Positions 45,451 to 56,014 of a stretch of DNA of 64,000 nucleotides are shown here, one piece after another; the stretch's first letter is position 1, and the number at the start of each line of letters is the position of its first letter. Origin of the DNA: Chionoecetes opilio (lineage: Eukaryota > Arthropoda > Malacostraca > Decapoda > Majidae); NCBI GenBank assembly GCA_016584305.1, contig JACEEZ010006494.1, forward strand, positions 90,001-154,000, in the 5' to 3' direction. The translations under genes were made by a program, and so were the position numbers. The notes under the pieces are model-generated. The model saw only the letters and a list, made by a program, of their open reading frames with translations, made no database searches and had not been told where the DNA came from.

Positions 45451-46071
45451 ATAATGATTATTATAGCTTATTTCGAATATTTTAAGCTTATCAGCAACAC
45501 TCAGAGAAACATAGAAATAAAGATGAGACACATAGGAAGGAGTTAACATAGAAAACGTCATCAGATAAAGTCTAGTAAAGTAAGTGTGTACAGTACCATA
45601 TATAGAAATAACATTCGATTAACAGGGCAGAGATGACAAGATAACAGACAGTCATATCTTCCCTTATTTCAATAATTTACAACATATTATCAACATATAT
45701 CAATACCCAATGGGGCACCTAATAAAGCATAGATGTAGATGATGGAGTTATCATAGATAATATCATCAATTATAATAAAATATTATTTGAAATTCTTTCC
45801 CTGTTATAAATGCATTAAACTGCTAGACGTACGATAGCCAATTCAAATGGTTAATAATCTACAAAAAACCTAAAACGGCATCCTTAACCACTCCATTACA
45901 TAATGAAAACTTAGTTAACATGTTTTAGCTTCTTCATTATAATGAATTAGACTGAATAATATAAATAATTGCAGAACGACACGTTATATTGAAGAATTTA
46001 TCAGCAGAGTTGAACCAACGTGTGACTGTCTGCCGCCTGGGAGAGGGACACTTTCGCTCAGTTAAGACCGG
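45451..46071. other. No gene seen
   Basis: A+T-rich single-copy-looking DNA with no supportable exon, between the TA repeat and a Harbinger-type MITE. Confidence 0.45.
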
Positions 46072-46074
46072 TTT

Positions 46075-46341
46075 CCACTAGCCCGCTTCTACGGCCGCCG
46101 TTGCCGTACACCGCCCAACAATGACGTCACCATCATCACCGTTTGAGTGGTTGTAGTGGTAACCGGGCACAGTTTGCACCTCCGCTCGAGCGGACACCGC
46201 CGAGCGGGAGAGATGACTTGATTTTAACTTTGTACGGCAGCCGTACAGCGGTACGGCTGTGCGGTCGACTTTTTTGTGACGTCATTGTTGGGCGGTGTAC
46301 GGCAAGGGCGGCCGTAGAAGCGGGCTAGTGGGAACCGGCTT
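46075..46341. mobile_element. PIF/Harbinger-type MITE, 267 bp
   Basis: Termini AGACCGGTTTCCACTAGCCC and AAGCCGGTTCCCACTAGCCC (right end read inward) extend about 65 bp to GTGACGTCATTGTTGGGCGG. TTA flanks both sides (46072-46074, 46342-46344). No coding. Confidence 0.85.
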
Positions 46342-46524
46342 TTAGTGGGAAAACGCATAAGTGCTTGGATGTGGGTAACGTGTAGCTCGCCGCATCCCAT
46401 CGCTCTCATGGCTGTTTCACACCATGTAAATCCAATAACGAAAATGTTTTTGTTATTATGAAATAAACAATGTCCGTAGCAATTTATGATTCTCCTTTTC
46501 ATCGTATTACTGGATAACGACATA

Positions 46525-46697
46525 GGAATATTTCTGGTTAGACTTTCTAAGCATATTGCATTTATGAGATAATGTTAATGTTTTTAGGAGTGTTGAACAT
46601 CCCATTAGTCTATTAATCGGCTAATGGGCTGTGCAACACCCCTTAAAACATTACTATATCTGTAATATCGTTTAGAAAGTAAAACCAGAAATATTCC
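46525..46697. mobile_element. 173 bp foldback MITE
   Basis: Inverted ends GGAATATTTCTGGTT...ACTTTCTAA, and a second inner inverted pair AGGAGTGTTGAACA / TGTGCAACACCCCTT around CCCATTAG...CTAATGGG. The whole segment can fold into one hairpin. No target duplication recognised. Confidence 0.7.
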
Positions 46698-47515
<818 letters not shown>

Positions 47516-47689
47516 TCAGTGGCCCAACCGAAGTTTTAGGAATATAGGATTAATTTTAAATCCCAGATTTATGTTGTACTTATATGCTACCATCAAAATT
47601 CTAAAATGTAGATTATATGTATATGTATCAATGCATGTAGGCATAACAAATTTATAAAATTAGCCTTACCACCAAGCTGTATAAGAACA

Positions 47690-48495
47690 TAAGAAAATAA
47701 GGAAGCTACAAGAGGCCGTGGGATCTACACGAGGTAGGTCCTGTTACTTAACTCTACCTATATCCACCTCTCTTCCCCATCCATGAATTTATCTAGACTC
47801 CTCTTAAGACCCCAATAGATTCCGCATTGACCACCTGACGACTGAGTCCATTCCAATCATTCACTACCCTATTTGTGAACCAGTTTCTCCCTATTTCCTT
47901 TTTAAATCTACGCTGTTCCAGCTTGAATCCGTTACTTCTTGTTCTACCCTGCCTACTAGCCGTAAGAACTTTTCCTACATCGCCTTTATTGTATCCCTTT
48001 ATCCACTTAAAAACTTATATCAGATCGCCTCTTACTCTACGCCTCTCGAGTGAGTGTGCATTTAATAGTTTCAATCTCTTCTCAGAACTAAAGTTACACA
48101 TCCCATGAATCAGTTTGGTCATCCTTCTCAGTACTGATTCTAACAAGGCAATATTCATCCTGTAATACGGAGACCAAAACTGAACCGCATAGTCTAGGTG
48201 AGGTCTGACTAGTAACTAGTGCCAAATAAAGCTTGAGAATAACCTCAGCACTTCTACTTTTAACACTCCTGGTAATAAATCATAACACCCTGTTGGCTCG
48301 ATTTCTAGCCTCAATACATTGATTCCTAGGACGGAGGTCTGAGCTTACCCGCACTCCCAGATCTTTCTTACCTACTGATCTTTTCAGCGATACATTGCGT
48401 ATGATGTACCTATTACCAGGATTTTTCCTATCAACATTCATTAGGCTACACTTATCAATATTAAATTCCATCTGCCATCTATCTACCTGGTCTAA
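47690..48495 (-). pseudogene. CR1/L2-like non-LTR retrotransposon 3' end
   Basis: On -, from about 48490: WQMEFNIDKCSLMNVDRKNP, then LKRSVGKKDLGVRVSSDLRP, ARNRANRVL, and after frame breaks ILKLYLALVTS, CTLTREA-like and LDKFMDGEERW, ending LVASLF. 'W-M-FN..KC..M......EKDLGV' with 'LYK.LVRP.LEY' is the C-terminal part of CR1/L2-type ORF2. The catalytic palm is absent (5' truncation) and there are several stops. Confidence 0.8.
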
Positions 48496-48811
48496 ACCCA
48501 GCTAACCGTCTTGACGTCATCTCAAAACGTTCGCTCAGCTTCAGTCTCTCACCAGCTGTCGGACGGGGAGGTGTTGCTCCTGCGCGCTCCCGGTTTTACG
48601 CGTTCTTTGATGATTTTTTTCCCTATGTTCCCGTGCTTCTTCCGTTCTAATTTTTTGTGCACGTGTATATGAATGTATTTACTATTCGGTGCTATTCTTT
48701 AATATCCGTTTATTAACGTTTTGAACACCTACGCCCCTATTCTAAACTGATCCTATTTTTATTGTAATTTAGTAGTGCTTTACTATTTTATAGTATTATA
48801 GTATTGAATTA

Positions 48812-49021
48812 GTGATGGCGTCAGACCCAGCCTTCAACAGTGAGAAGGTGCTCATTGACCTCTTCTTGAGGTACAACACGGTGATGCCGTCCAGCGCCGC
48901 GGTGGAGCGCTTGTTCTCCCTTGGCAAGGACATCAACAGGACCAAGAGGAGCTCCCTGTCTGATGAAAACTTCAACATGCTCATATTTATGAAGGGGAAC
49001 ATGTTGCAGAACCTGGTCTAG
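48812..49021 (+). pseudogene. Second hAT C-terminal domain fragment
   Basis: MASDPAFNSEKVLIDLFLRY then NTVMPSSAAVERLFSLGKDI, SSLSDENFNMLIFMKGN and stop at 49019. 'MPSSAAVERLFS.GK...KR..L.D..F..L.F.K.N' is a BED-type hAT dimerisation domain. Nothing of the catalytic part is seen upstream (48496-48800 has no recognisable coding). A different hAT lineage from that at 44187. Confidence 0.83.
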
Positions 49022-49214
49022 ACTGTGGCTGTGCAAAAGACATTTTTAGTAGTTTAAACTTTCAAATGTAGTTATTTTACTTAAAAACAGTACTTTTCAT
49101 ATAGTGAAGAGACAGGATAAACATTGAATTTAGAAGATATTAGTATGCAAAAGGTAAAGTAAGGGTTTTCTAACAGTTTACTGATAGCATTTAAGATTTT
49201 TTATTTAAAATATC

Positions 49215-49370
49215 AATATCGTTATCGCTAGTATCGGAATTTTGGATTTATCGATTTATCGGTTATCGCCTTATCAGGCGATAAATGTATCGCCAGTTAT
49301 CGATTATCGGTTATCGCCGATAAGGTTATCGTTATCGATTTATCGGTTATCGTGATAATTTTTTTCGTTA
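49215..49370. repeat. TTATCG/CGATAA-rich tract
   Basis: At least a dozen TTATCG or CGATAA hexamers on both strands (TATCGATTTATCGGTTATCG and variants). Position shortly after a hAT gene end suggests the subterminal repeat region of that transposon. Confidence 0.75.
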
Positions 49371-49389
49371 TCACTCCCACCTATGCTCA

Positions 49390-49455
49390 AATGCACCTAC
49401 AATGACATGTAGCCTACAGCTAGACAGATAGACGAACTCATAGAAGAACAGGTAG
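49390..49455 (-). repeat. Fragment of the 50.3-50.9 kb palindrome family
   Basis: CAATGACATGTAGCCTACAG, CTAGACAGATAGACGAACTC and AGAACAGGTAGAAT match 50470-50535, so the unit is dispersed. Confidence 0.7.
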
Positions 49456-49515
49456 AATGAGAGCTCCTTCCACGCGCTACATACACACACCTGAACAGGA
49501 GCACACTGTGAATCT

Positions 49516-49611
49516 TCCACACGCGCACACACACACACACACATACATACTGGTAAAGAGCACATATAGTGAATATAGCAACTTCCACACACACACACAC
49601 ACACTCACACT

Positions 49612-49665
<54 letters not shown>
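49516..49665. repeat. (AC)n and (AT)n microsatellite cluster
   Basis: AC runs near 49518-49545 and 49585-49618 followed by an AT run 49618-49665; a GT run lies at 49793-49830. No gene in 49456-49970. Confidence 0.93.
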
Positions 49666-49666
<1 letters not shown>

Positions 49667-49974
49667 TGGTCAAGACACAGTGAATATAGCTCCTATAGAA
49701 TATGAAAAGAAAGTGCAACTGTTGAAGTGAAACTGTTGGATGCGTTCCCGTGGTCACAACATTGTCACAATAACACACGCCGCGTGCTTGCTGTGTGTGT
49801 GTGTGTGTGCGTGTGCGTGTATGTGTGTAGGCGTTTGTTACCTCATCAGCATACACAGAGAAGCACCAATCACCAATCCGTATACATACCAGTCAACCTG
49901 GCAATAGTCACCCTGCAGTCAACATTCACCAGCTAGTCACCAGTCACCTAAAATCACGCCTTAGGTATGTAGTA

Positions 49975-50042
49975 GACATCCACCACAGTTTACTATTTAT
50001 CTTGTCTTTGGACACAGATATGAACACTCTCTGTTGTTTTAA
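49975..50042 (-). pseudogene. THAP exon fragment (left half), split by insertion
   Basis: Read with 51814-51875, it reproduces the THAP exon at 51599-51330 (shared ACATCCACCA, CTTGTCTTT.G.CA.A, ATGAACAC.CTCTG, TTGGCACA.AACAA.CATA.TATGTTCT.TTTGTC). The exon is interrupted after ...TTTTAA by the element starting at 50043. Confidence 0.6.
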
Positions 50043-50282
50043 TGGACCCGTTTACTCTACTTGAGGTAACGATTGATTTGAAATCTTCAAGCCTCATATA
50101 GTTGGGCAGTGATGTTGACTTTTCTATGTGAACAGTATTTTTGATGATACAGCCAATTTAAGTACAGGAAAATGTATACGCTCTAAAACGACTGGCGCCA
50201 TGTTGTGACGTCAACAGCGCAGACAACAGAGCAAAACAGCTGTGAAGCGGCCGCTACTATATGTACTACCTACTAATACACC

Positions 50283-50866
50283 AACTTGCATTACCCCTAC
50301 TACCGCAAGATGACCAGTAATCCTCCTTCAAGTGATGTAGTAGGTATTCACTGTGTTTGTGAATATGTAAGTTGTAGTTTATAAGGAAAAAGTGGATAGA
50401 CAGAGATAAGTGGCCCGTGACACTAGACAAGTGATGACTTCTGGGATCGGCATTCCTTATAGGGAGCTTAAATGAACCTGCAATGACATGTAAAGCTAGA
50501 CAGATAGACGAACTCATAGAGGAACAGGTAGAAATGTATGGTTAGTAAAGGTTGTAGTGGCGAGTAGTGACGAAGGGTGTATGTTTTGCTTATGTGGGGA
50601 AAGAAAGCCATACATTTCTACCTGTTCCTCTATGAGTTCGTCTATCTGTCTAGCTGTACATGTCATTGCAGGTTCATTTAAACTCCCTATAAGGAATGCC
50701 GATCCCAGAAGTCATCACTTGCCTGGTGTCACGGGCCACTTATCTCTGTCTATCCCCTTTTTCCTTATAAACTACAACTTACATATTCACAAACACAGTG
50801 AATACCTACTACATCACTTGAAGGAGGATTACTGGTCATCTTGCGGTAGTAGGGGTAATGCAAGTT
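50283..50866. mobile_element. 584 bp foldback palindrome
   Basis: Arms of about 255 bp (50283-50535 and 50610-50866) are near-perfect complements around a roughly 75 bp loop. Landmarks: AACTTGCATTACCCCTACTA, CAAGTGATGTAGTAGGTATT, GACTTCTGGGATCGGCATTC, GAACAGGTAGAAATGTATGG. No coding. Inserted in the THAP transposon. Confidence 0.88.
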
Positions 50867-51010
50867 AGTAAGGTTAGTTAGGTTAGTAAAATAAAACTAA
50901 AATTTTACAAGGGTAGGTTAGGTTAGTAATTATTTTTTTATGGGGGTCTCGCTATGAGGTTATTAGTGAGATTAGGTTAGGTTAGGTTATAGTGAGGTTA
51001 GGTTAGTAAT
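50867..51010 (+). repeat. Degenerate GGTTAGTA/GGTTAGGTTA tract
   Basis: Short runs of GGTTAG with intervening A+T-rich DNA, similar in unit to the tracts at 16.9-18.1 kb. Confidence 0.65.
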
Positions 51011-51329
51011 ATTAAACATATTATATTTTTGAGGGGTCCAGGGGGGTCGTTAAGGAGGGGAGGGGGGTGAAGGGGGCATCTCCCCCCCACTTTATAATTA
51101 CAGTTTAGAGGTATCTGAAGGGATCTGTGAAGGTCTGGAGGAAAAAACACTCTAATAAGGGCGGGAAAGGACTCTAAAATTTTACCTAACTCACTGCGTG
51201 TTGTATACTTAACATGAAAAACCCAGCCTGTCTCATCCCTACCTCAAAAGCCTTGCATACTGCATACTACTCCCGCAACTGATCACAGCTCAGCTAAAGC
51301 CCCACAGCTACATATAATTTGCAAGTTAC

Positions 51330-51599
51330 TTATCCATGCACAGGTACATACATTAATAATACATCAAAATGGTCTTCACAGCAATAGTATGAATTTTCCT
51401 TCATCGAGAAATCACGCCTTGCAGACATCCACCAATGTTTCCTCTTTTTCTTGTCTTTAGGCATAGTTATGAACACATTCTCTGGAGTTTTAATTGTGGT
51501 GTTTTTGCACATTGGCACACAACAAGCATAATATGTTCTTTTTGTCTGGGACATGTTGAATGCATAGATACTGCGGTCTGCTGAGCCAAAACAAGCCAA
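51330..51599 (-). pseudogene. THAP-domain exon of DNA transposon
   Basis: On -: MSQTKRTYYACCVPMCKNTT, then ENVFITMPKDKKKRKHWW, and YYCCEDHF. Cys-x4-Cys ... Cys-x2-His with the 'F..P.D...R..W' core is the C2CH zinc-binding THAP domain used by P-element-like transposases to bind ends. After EDHF the frame leaves the domain (a donor-like site may follow). It lies between TIRs, so it is assigned to the transposon and not to a host regulator. Confidence 0.8.
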
Positions 51600-51813
51600 T
51601 CAGCTGATCAGGCGAGATCTGAGTCTGCGCTTACTACGTCACAACCAATCACAGCGCGTTCCGCCGTGTTGTGATATTTTGGCCCAAAAATGCCATATAT
51701 TTAATTTATGGTGCATTTCTCAGCAAAAAGAATATGAGTACAGTGATATGTAGCCTATATTGCATCCACAGCTTCATAATACTCCGTGTTTTAGGTGTGA
51801 GTAAACGGGTCCA

Positions 51814-51875
51814 TTGAGGTGTTTTAGCAGATTGGCACAAAACAAACATAGTATGTTCTCTTTGTCGCTTTGTCG
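51814..51875 (-). pseudogene. THAP exon fragment (right half)
   Basis: Continuation of 49975-50042 across the insertion: TTGGCACAAAACAAACATAG and TATGTTCTCTTTGTC match the start of the intact THAP exon. Confidence 0.6.
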
Positions 51876-52098
51876 GGGACGGGAGGTGGGAGCGGAAGGG
51901 ACGTTTCTGAGTTGTCTACGTCACAACCAATCACAGTGCGTTCCGCCGCCACGTCATATTTTGCCCCCCAAAACTACATATATCTTATTCATAGTGCATT
52001 TTTAAGCAAAATGAATATGAGTACAGTGATAAGTAGCTTATATTGCATCCAAAGCTTTATAATACTCCGTGTTTTAGGTGTGAGTAAACGAGTCCATT
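51870..52098. mobile_element. Outer THAP-transposon right end
   Basis: Parallels 51590-51813: ACAACCAATCACAG.GCGTTCCGCC, GAATATGAGTACAGTGATA, ATACTCCGTGTTTTAGGTGT and GAGTAAACGAGTCCA as terminus. It shows the host of the nested insertion was itself a copy of the element. Confidence 0.7.
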
Positions 52099-52160
52099 AT
52101 ATTACCCTCCTGCTCACCTGACATGAGAACGAATGATACTCGATCGATGTCGTGTTGATC

Positions 52161-52289
52161 CCAACACTCACCATGGCTTGTCAAGTGCAGGTTGCGGGTT
52201 ATTGTGGTCAAGTTCCAGCCAAATCCTAACACTCACCATGGCCTGTCAAATGCAGGCTACGTGTTATTGCTGTCCAGTTCCAGCCAGGA
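52161..52289. repeat. Two-unit 65 bp tandem duplication
   Basis: AACACTCACCATGGC.TGTCAA.TGCAGG and GTTATTG..GTC.AGTTCCAGCCA occur twice in direct order with about 65 bp spacing. Confidence 0.75.
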
Positions 52290-52319
52290 CAGAGTAGCTA
52301 TGCCGACGAAAAATAGAGA

Positions 52320-53098
52320 AAAGAATGCAGAACCTTCCGGACAGTTATCCCCTCTTTGTAAATGACATTCAACTGTCTCCCTCTTCAACAATGAACAGTC
52401 TTGTACTATCAATAAGTAAAAATCTGAAGTGGAAATCTCACATATCATCTCTTGCTAAAACAGCTTCTAAGAAGTTAGGTGTCCTAGCAGATGCGTCTGC
52501 GTCCATATTTTTCTCCGTCCCCTTTGCTTGCTCTGTACAAGCTAGGGCCTTATCTACCCATACATGGACTATGGAGTAGGCTGTCTCACATGTATTGGGG
52601 GGATCCACTCATACAGCTCTCCTAAACAGGGTTGAGTCAAAAGTTTTTCGTCTCACCAACTCTCCTCCTCTGACTGACTGTCTTCAATCTTTAAATCACC
52701 GCCGCAATGTTGCTTTTCTTGCTATCTTCTACCGTTATTTTCATGCTCACTGCACGTCTGAACTTGCTAACTACATGCCTCTTCCCCTCCCGTGGCTTTA
52801 CTGCACACGACTTTCTACTCATTCTTATTCCTATTATGTCCATCTTCCTAATGCAAGAGTTATAATCAGTATCTTTATTCTTTCATCCCTTTCACTGTTA
52901 AACTCTGGAACACTCTTCCTACTTCTATTTTTCCACCTTCCTAAGACTTAAATCTTTTCAAGGGAGGAGTGACAAGACACCTCCCGAACTAAATTGGCCC
53001 ACGTTTCTTTATACTTTAAATTCACTGTCTTCACTATAGGAACTGGCAACTAAGCGGGCTTTTTGTTACCTCTTTTTTTTCCCCTTGGCCAGTCCTTT
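52320..53098 (+). mobile_element. Non-LTR family N, copy 5, with 3' end
   Basis: Encodes DSYPLFVNDIQLSPSSTMNS, KWKSHISSLAKTASKKLGVL, then in another frame HTALLNRVESKVFRLTN, LTDCLQSLNHRRNVAF and a broken tail. The 3' UTR includes AACTAAGCGGGCTTTTTGTT and ends CTTGGCCAGTCCTTT. Frameshift near 52500. A SINE is inserted in the final bases. Confidence 0.82.
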
Positions 53099-53403
53099 GG
53101 AAGGTAAAGGTAAAGATGGGAGCAACGCTAAGCTGCGCGTGGCATTCGGTGCTCATCTCCGTGGCATTAGCCCTTACAGCCTGTGGTGGGTGAGGACCCG
53201 TTACCCGGGACACAGGGCTAGTGTGAAACCTGGATTACCACAGTTACCTTCCCCAGGTTACCCCAGGTACCCATTTATCAACCCCGAAAGGAAGGAAGAA
53301 CAGCTGGGTAGGCTGGTCACCGACTTGCCCTGGCCCGGATTCGAACCAGGGCCCGCAGATTCGTAGCCAGGCACGCTACAGGCACCACGGAGGCGACAAC
53401 GGA
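53099..53403 (-). mobile_element. tRNA-derived SINE with 12 bp target duplication
   Basis: Flanked by GGCCAGTCCTTT at 53087-53098 and 53404-53415, an exact 12 bp duplication. On - the head carries a box A-like TAGCGTGCCTGG (53378-53367) and a perfect box B GGTTCGAATCC (53347-53337) spaced as in a tRNA, then a non-tRNA body (CACCCACCACAGGCTGTAAG) and a short (TTTACC)n tail ending TTCC. About 305 bp. A tail-only relative is at 13957-14058. Confidence 0.9.
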
Positions 53404-53441
53404 GGCCAGTCCTTTGTGATGTACAAAAAAAAAAAAACTAC

Positions 53442-53803
<362 letters not shown>

Positions 53804-53867
53804 CCATACATACACACACGCGCGTGCGCGTAAACTACCATACACACACACACACACACACACAAAA

Positions 53868-54142
53868 CTAACACACACATACACACCCTACCACACACAC
53901 CCTACCACAAACACACACACACACACGCACACAAACTACCACATACACACCCTACCACACACACACCCTACCACACACACACCCTACCACACACACACAG
54001 ACACACACACCCTACCACACACAACCTACCACACACACACACATACACACACACACACACTACCACACACAACCTATCACACACACACATACACACACAC
54101 ACACACTACCACATACACACCCTACCACACACACATAAACAC
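53868..54142. repeat. Minisatellite of CACACCCTACCA units
   Basis: ACACACCCTACCACACACA-type units repeat about a dozen times with variable AC padding. Probably grew out of the neighbouring AC microsatellite. Confidence 0.88.
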
Positions 54143-54413
54143 AGCATACTGATATGAGACAATTAGCCCGGGTAGCTTGGAGGTCGAGGCTTCCATGTCA
54201 ACTTTAAGCTTGGTGTGTTCCCTGTCCATGGTAGCAAAGTGCGCGCTTCTGTTCTGTGGATGGAAAGTGTCTTATTCGCGTTCACCGTCAAGGCTTAGCT
54301 ATTAATATGCCCGTTACTACTTATTTACAACATCATAGATGCAAAATATAGTAATATTCCAATATTATTTAGTGTAAGGGTACTTTCTAATGTGAGTAAC
54401 TCAACAACTCGAA
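54143..54413. other. Intron side of the SGNH-like gene's first exon
   Basis: No coding seen on either strand. The GTAAGT donor of the first visible exon occupies 54419-54414 on -. Confidence 0.5.
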
Positions 54414-54419
54414 ACTTAC

Positions 54420-55130
54420 TGAAAACTTTATCAAATAGTGAAGTTCGTTGTCATTTACGGCCAGAAATTCATAAAAAAGATTTATAATCTTTGAATCTCC
54501 CATAAAGCATATCCACAAGGAGTCATGTTGAGCCAGTCTGGACCTGAAGCAGGCGGTGACGGAGGTAGGGTCAGCATAGGTTGCTATCTCACATGGTACG
54601 AAAGGTAACTGCCCGCCTGCGGCCTTGATCCTGGTGGTGGTGGTGACCACAGGTGCGCCGCCCTTACCCTCACTCTGGGAGGCCAGCATCGTGGGGAGAG
54701 AGGCAGCCAAGGGAGAGTAGTCAGTCGTTGACGCCCCAGACAGAGAGTCTCTCTTTAGGAGCAGCTGATGCACAGCCCTGGTCGCGTCGGAGCCAAGGGC
54801 ATCAGAGTATTGGCGAGCTCTCCAGTCTGTACTTGGCATGTCGGTAAGCACAGAGCCATAACGGGTTTGTGGAAATAAGTTTGTGTTGGGTGCGTAACGC
54901 TGGGACGCCTCAGTGACAGTAAAGAGTGCGCGGCAAGGTGTGTTACCCTGCTGGCTGACGCCCCGCCCTGGTTGTCGACTGGGAGCACCAGCATCAATAA
55001 AGCAACTCACCTGTGTGATAGCGAGGTACAACGCGGCAGCCAGACAGACAATCGTCACATACCTTAAGAAAAGCTTGCCATAAATAGTCAAGAAACGACC
55101 GCGATAATTTGTCAAACTAACACACGTCAT
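54420..55130 (-). CDS. SGNH/PC-esterase-like membrane protein, N-terminal exon
   Basis: From ATG at 55130 (the first ATG in frame; the frame is open upstream without another ATG) to a GTAAGT donor after 54420: 237 codons, phase 0. Residues 24-42 (YVTIVCLAAALYLAITQVS) form one hydrophobic segment after a basic N-terminus, so a type II membrane protein of the secretory pathway is expected. A variable Ser/Thr/Gly-rich stem follows. Near the end, LWICFMGDSKIINLFYEFL carries GDS (residues 211-213), block I of SGNH hydrolases with the nucleophile Ser, as in CASD1, TBL and NXPE-like proteins. Exons at 33.6-29.7 kb supply the DxxH end. That they form one gene is inference; no middle exon was found. 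Confidence 0.7.
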
Positions 55131-55384
55131 GTCCTCACTATGTGAACTAAATGAAGTGCCTGTACCGCAGTATCCACTGGCCACCGTGGCGTCCCATATT
55201 ATTTCCTTATACTCTTTCCTCCTCTGTATTTTTCTAGTGCCTCAGGGGATGGGCTAACCTTCCTATAATAGCCTTCCTTCTTTCCTTATAGCGCGCACTA
55301 GCGTTTGTGTGTGGGCTTTTACGTTATTTAACCTTCAGAGCATTAATTAATAGATATATATATATATATATTATATAATATATA
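55131..55384. promoter_or_regulatory. Upstream region of the SGNH-like gene (5' UTR/promoter candidate)
   Basis: Immediately 5' (on -) of the first ATG. It holds a TATAAGG string near 55211-55205 and no other ORF of note. Transcription start not determinable from sequence alone. An AT run at 55355-55384 leads into the GA microsatellite. Confidence 0.3.

Positions 55385-56009
<625 letters not shown>

Positions 56010-56014
<5 letters not shown>

Larger units (their letters stand above)
50043..51813 (-). mobile_element. THAP-type (P-element-like) DNA transposon, nested in its own kind
   Basis: Termini TGGACCCGTTTACTC at 50043 and its exact complement ending at 51813. It carries a THAP-domain first exon on - near its right end and a foldback element and GGTTA tract in its middle. 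No catalytic transposase exon was recognised, so it is deleted. It sits inside a second copy of the same THAP exon. A second right end of this family lies at 51870-52098. Confidence 0.65.
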
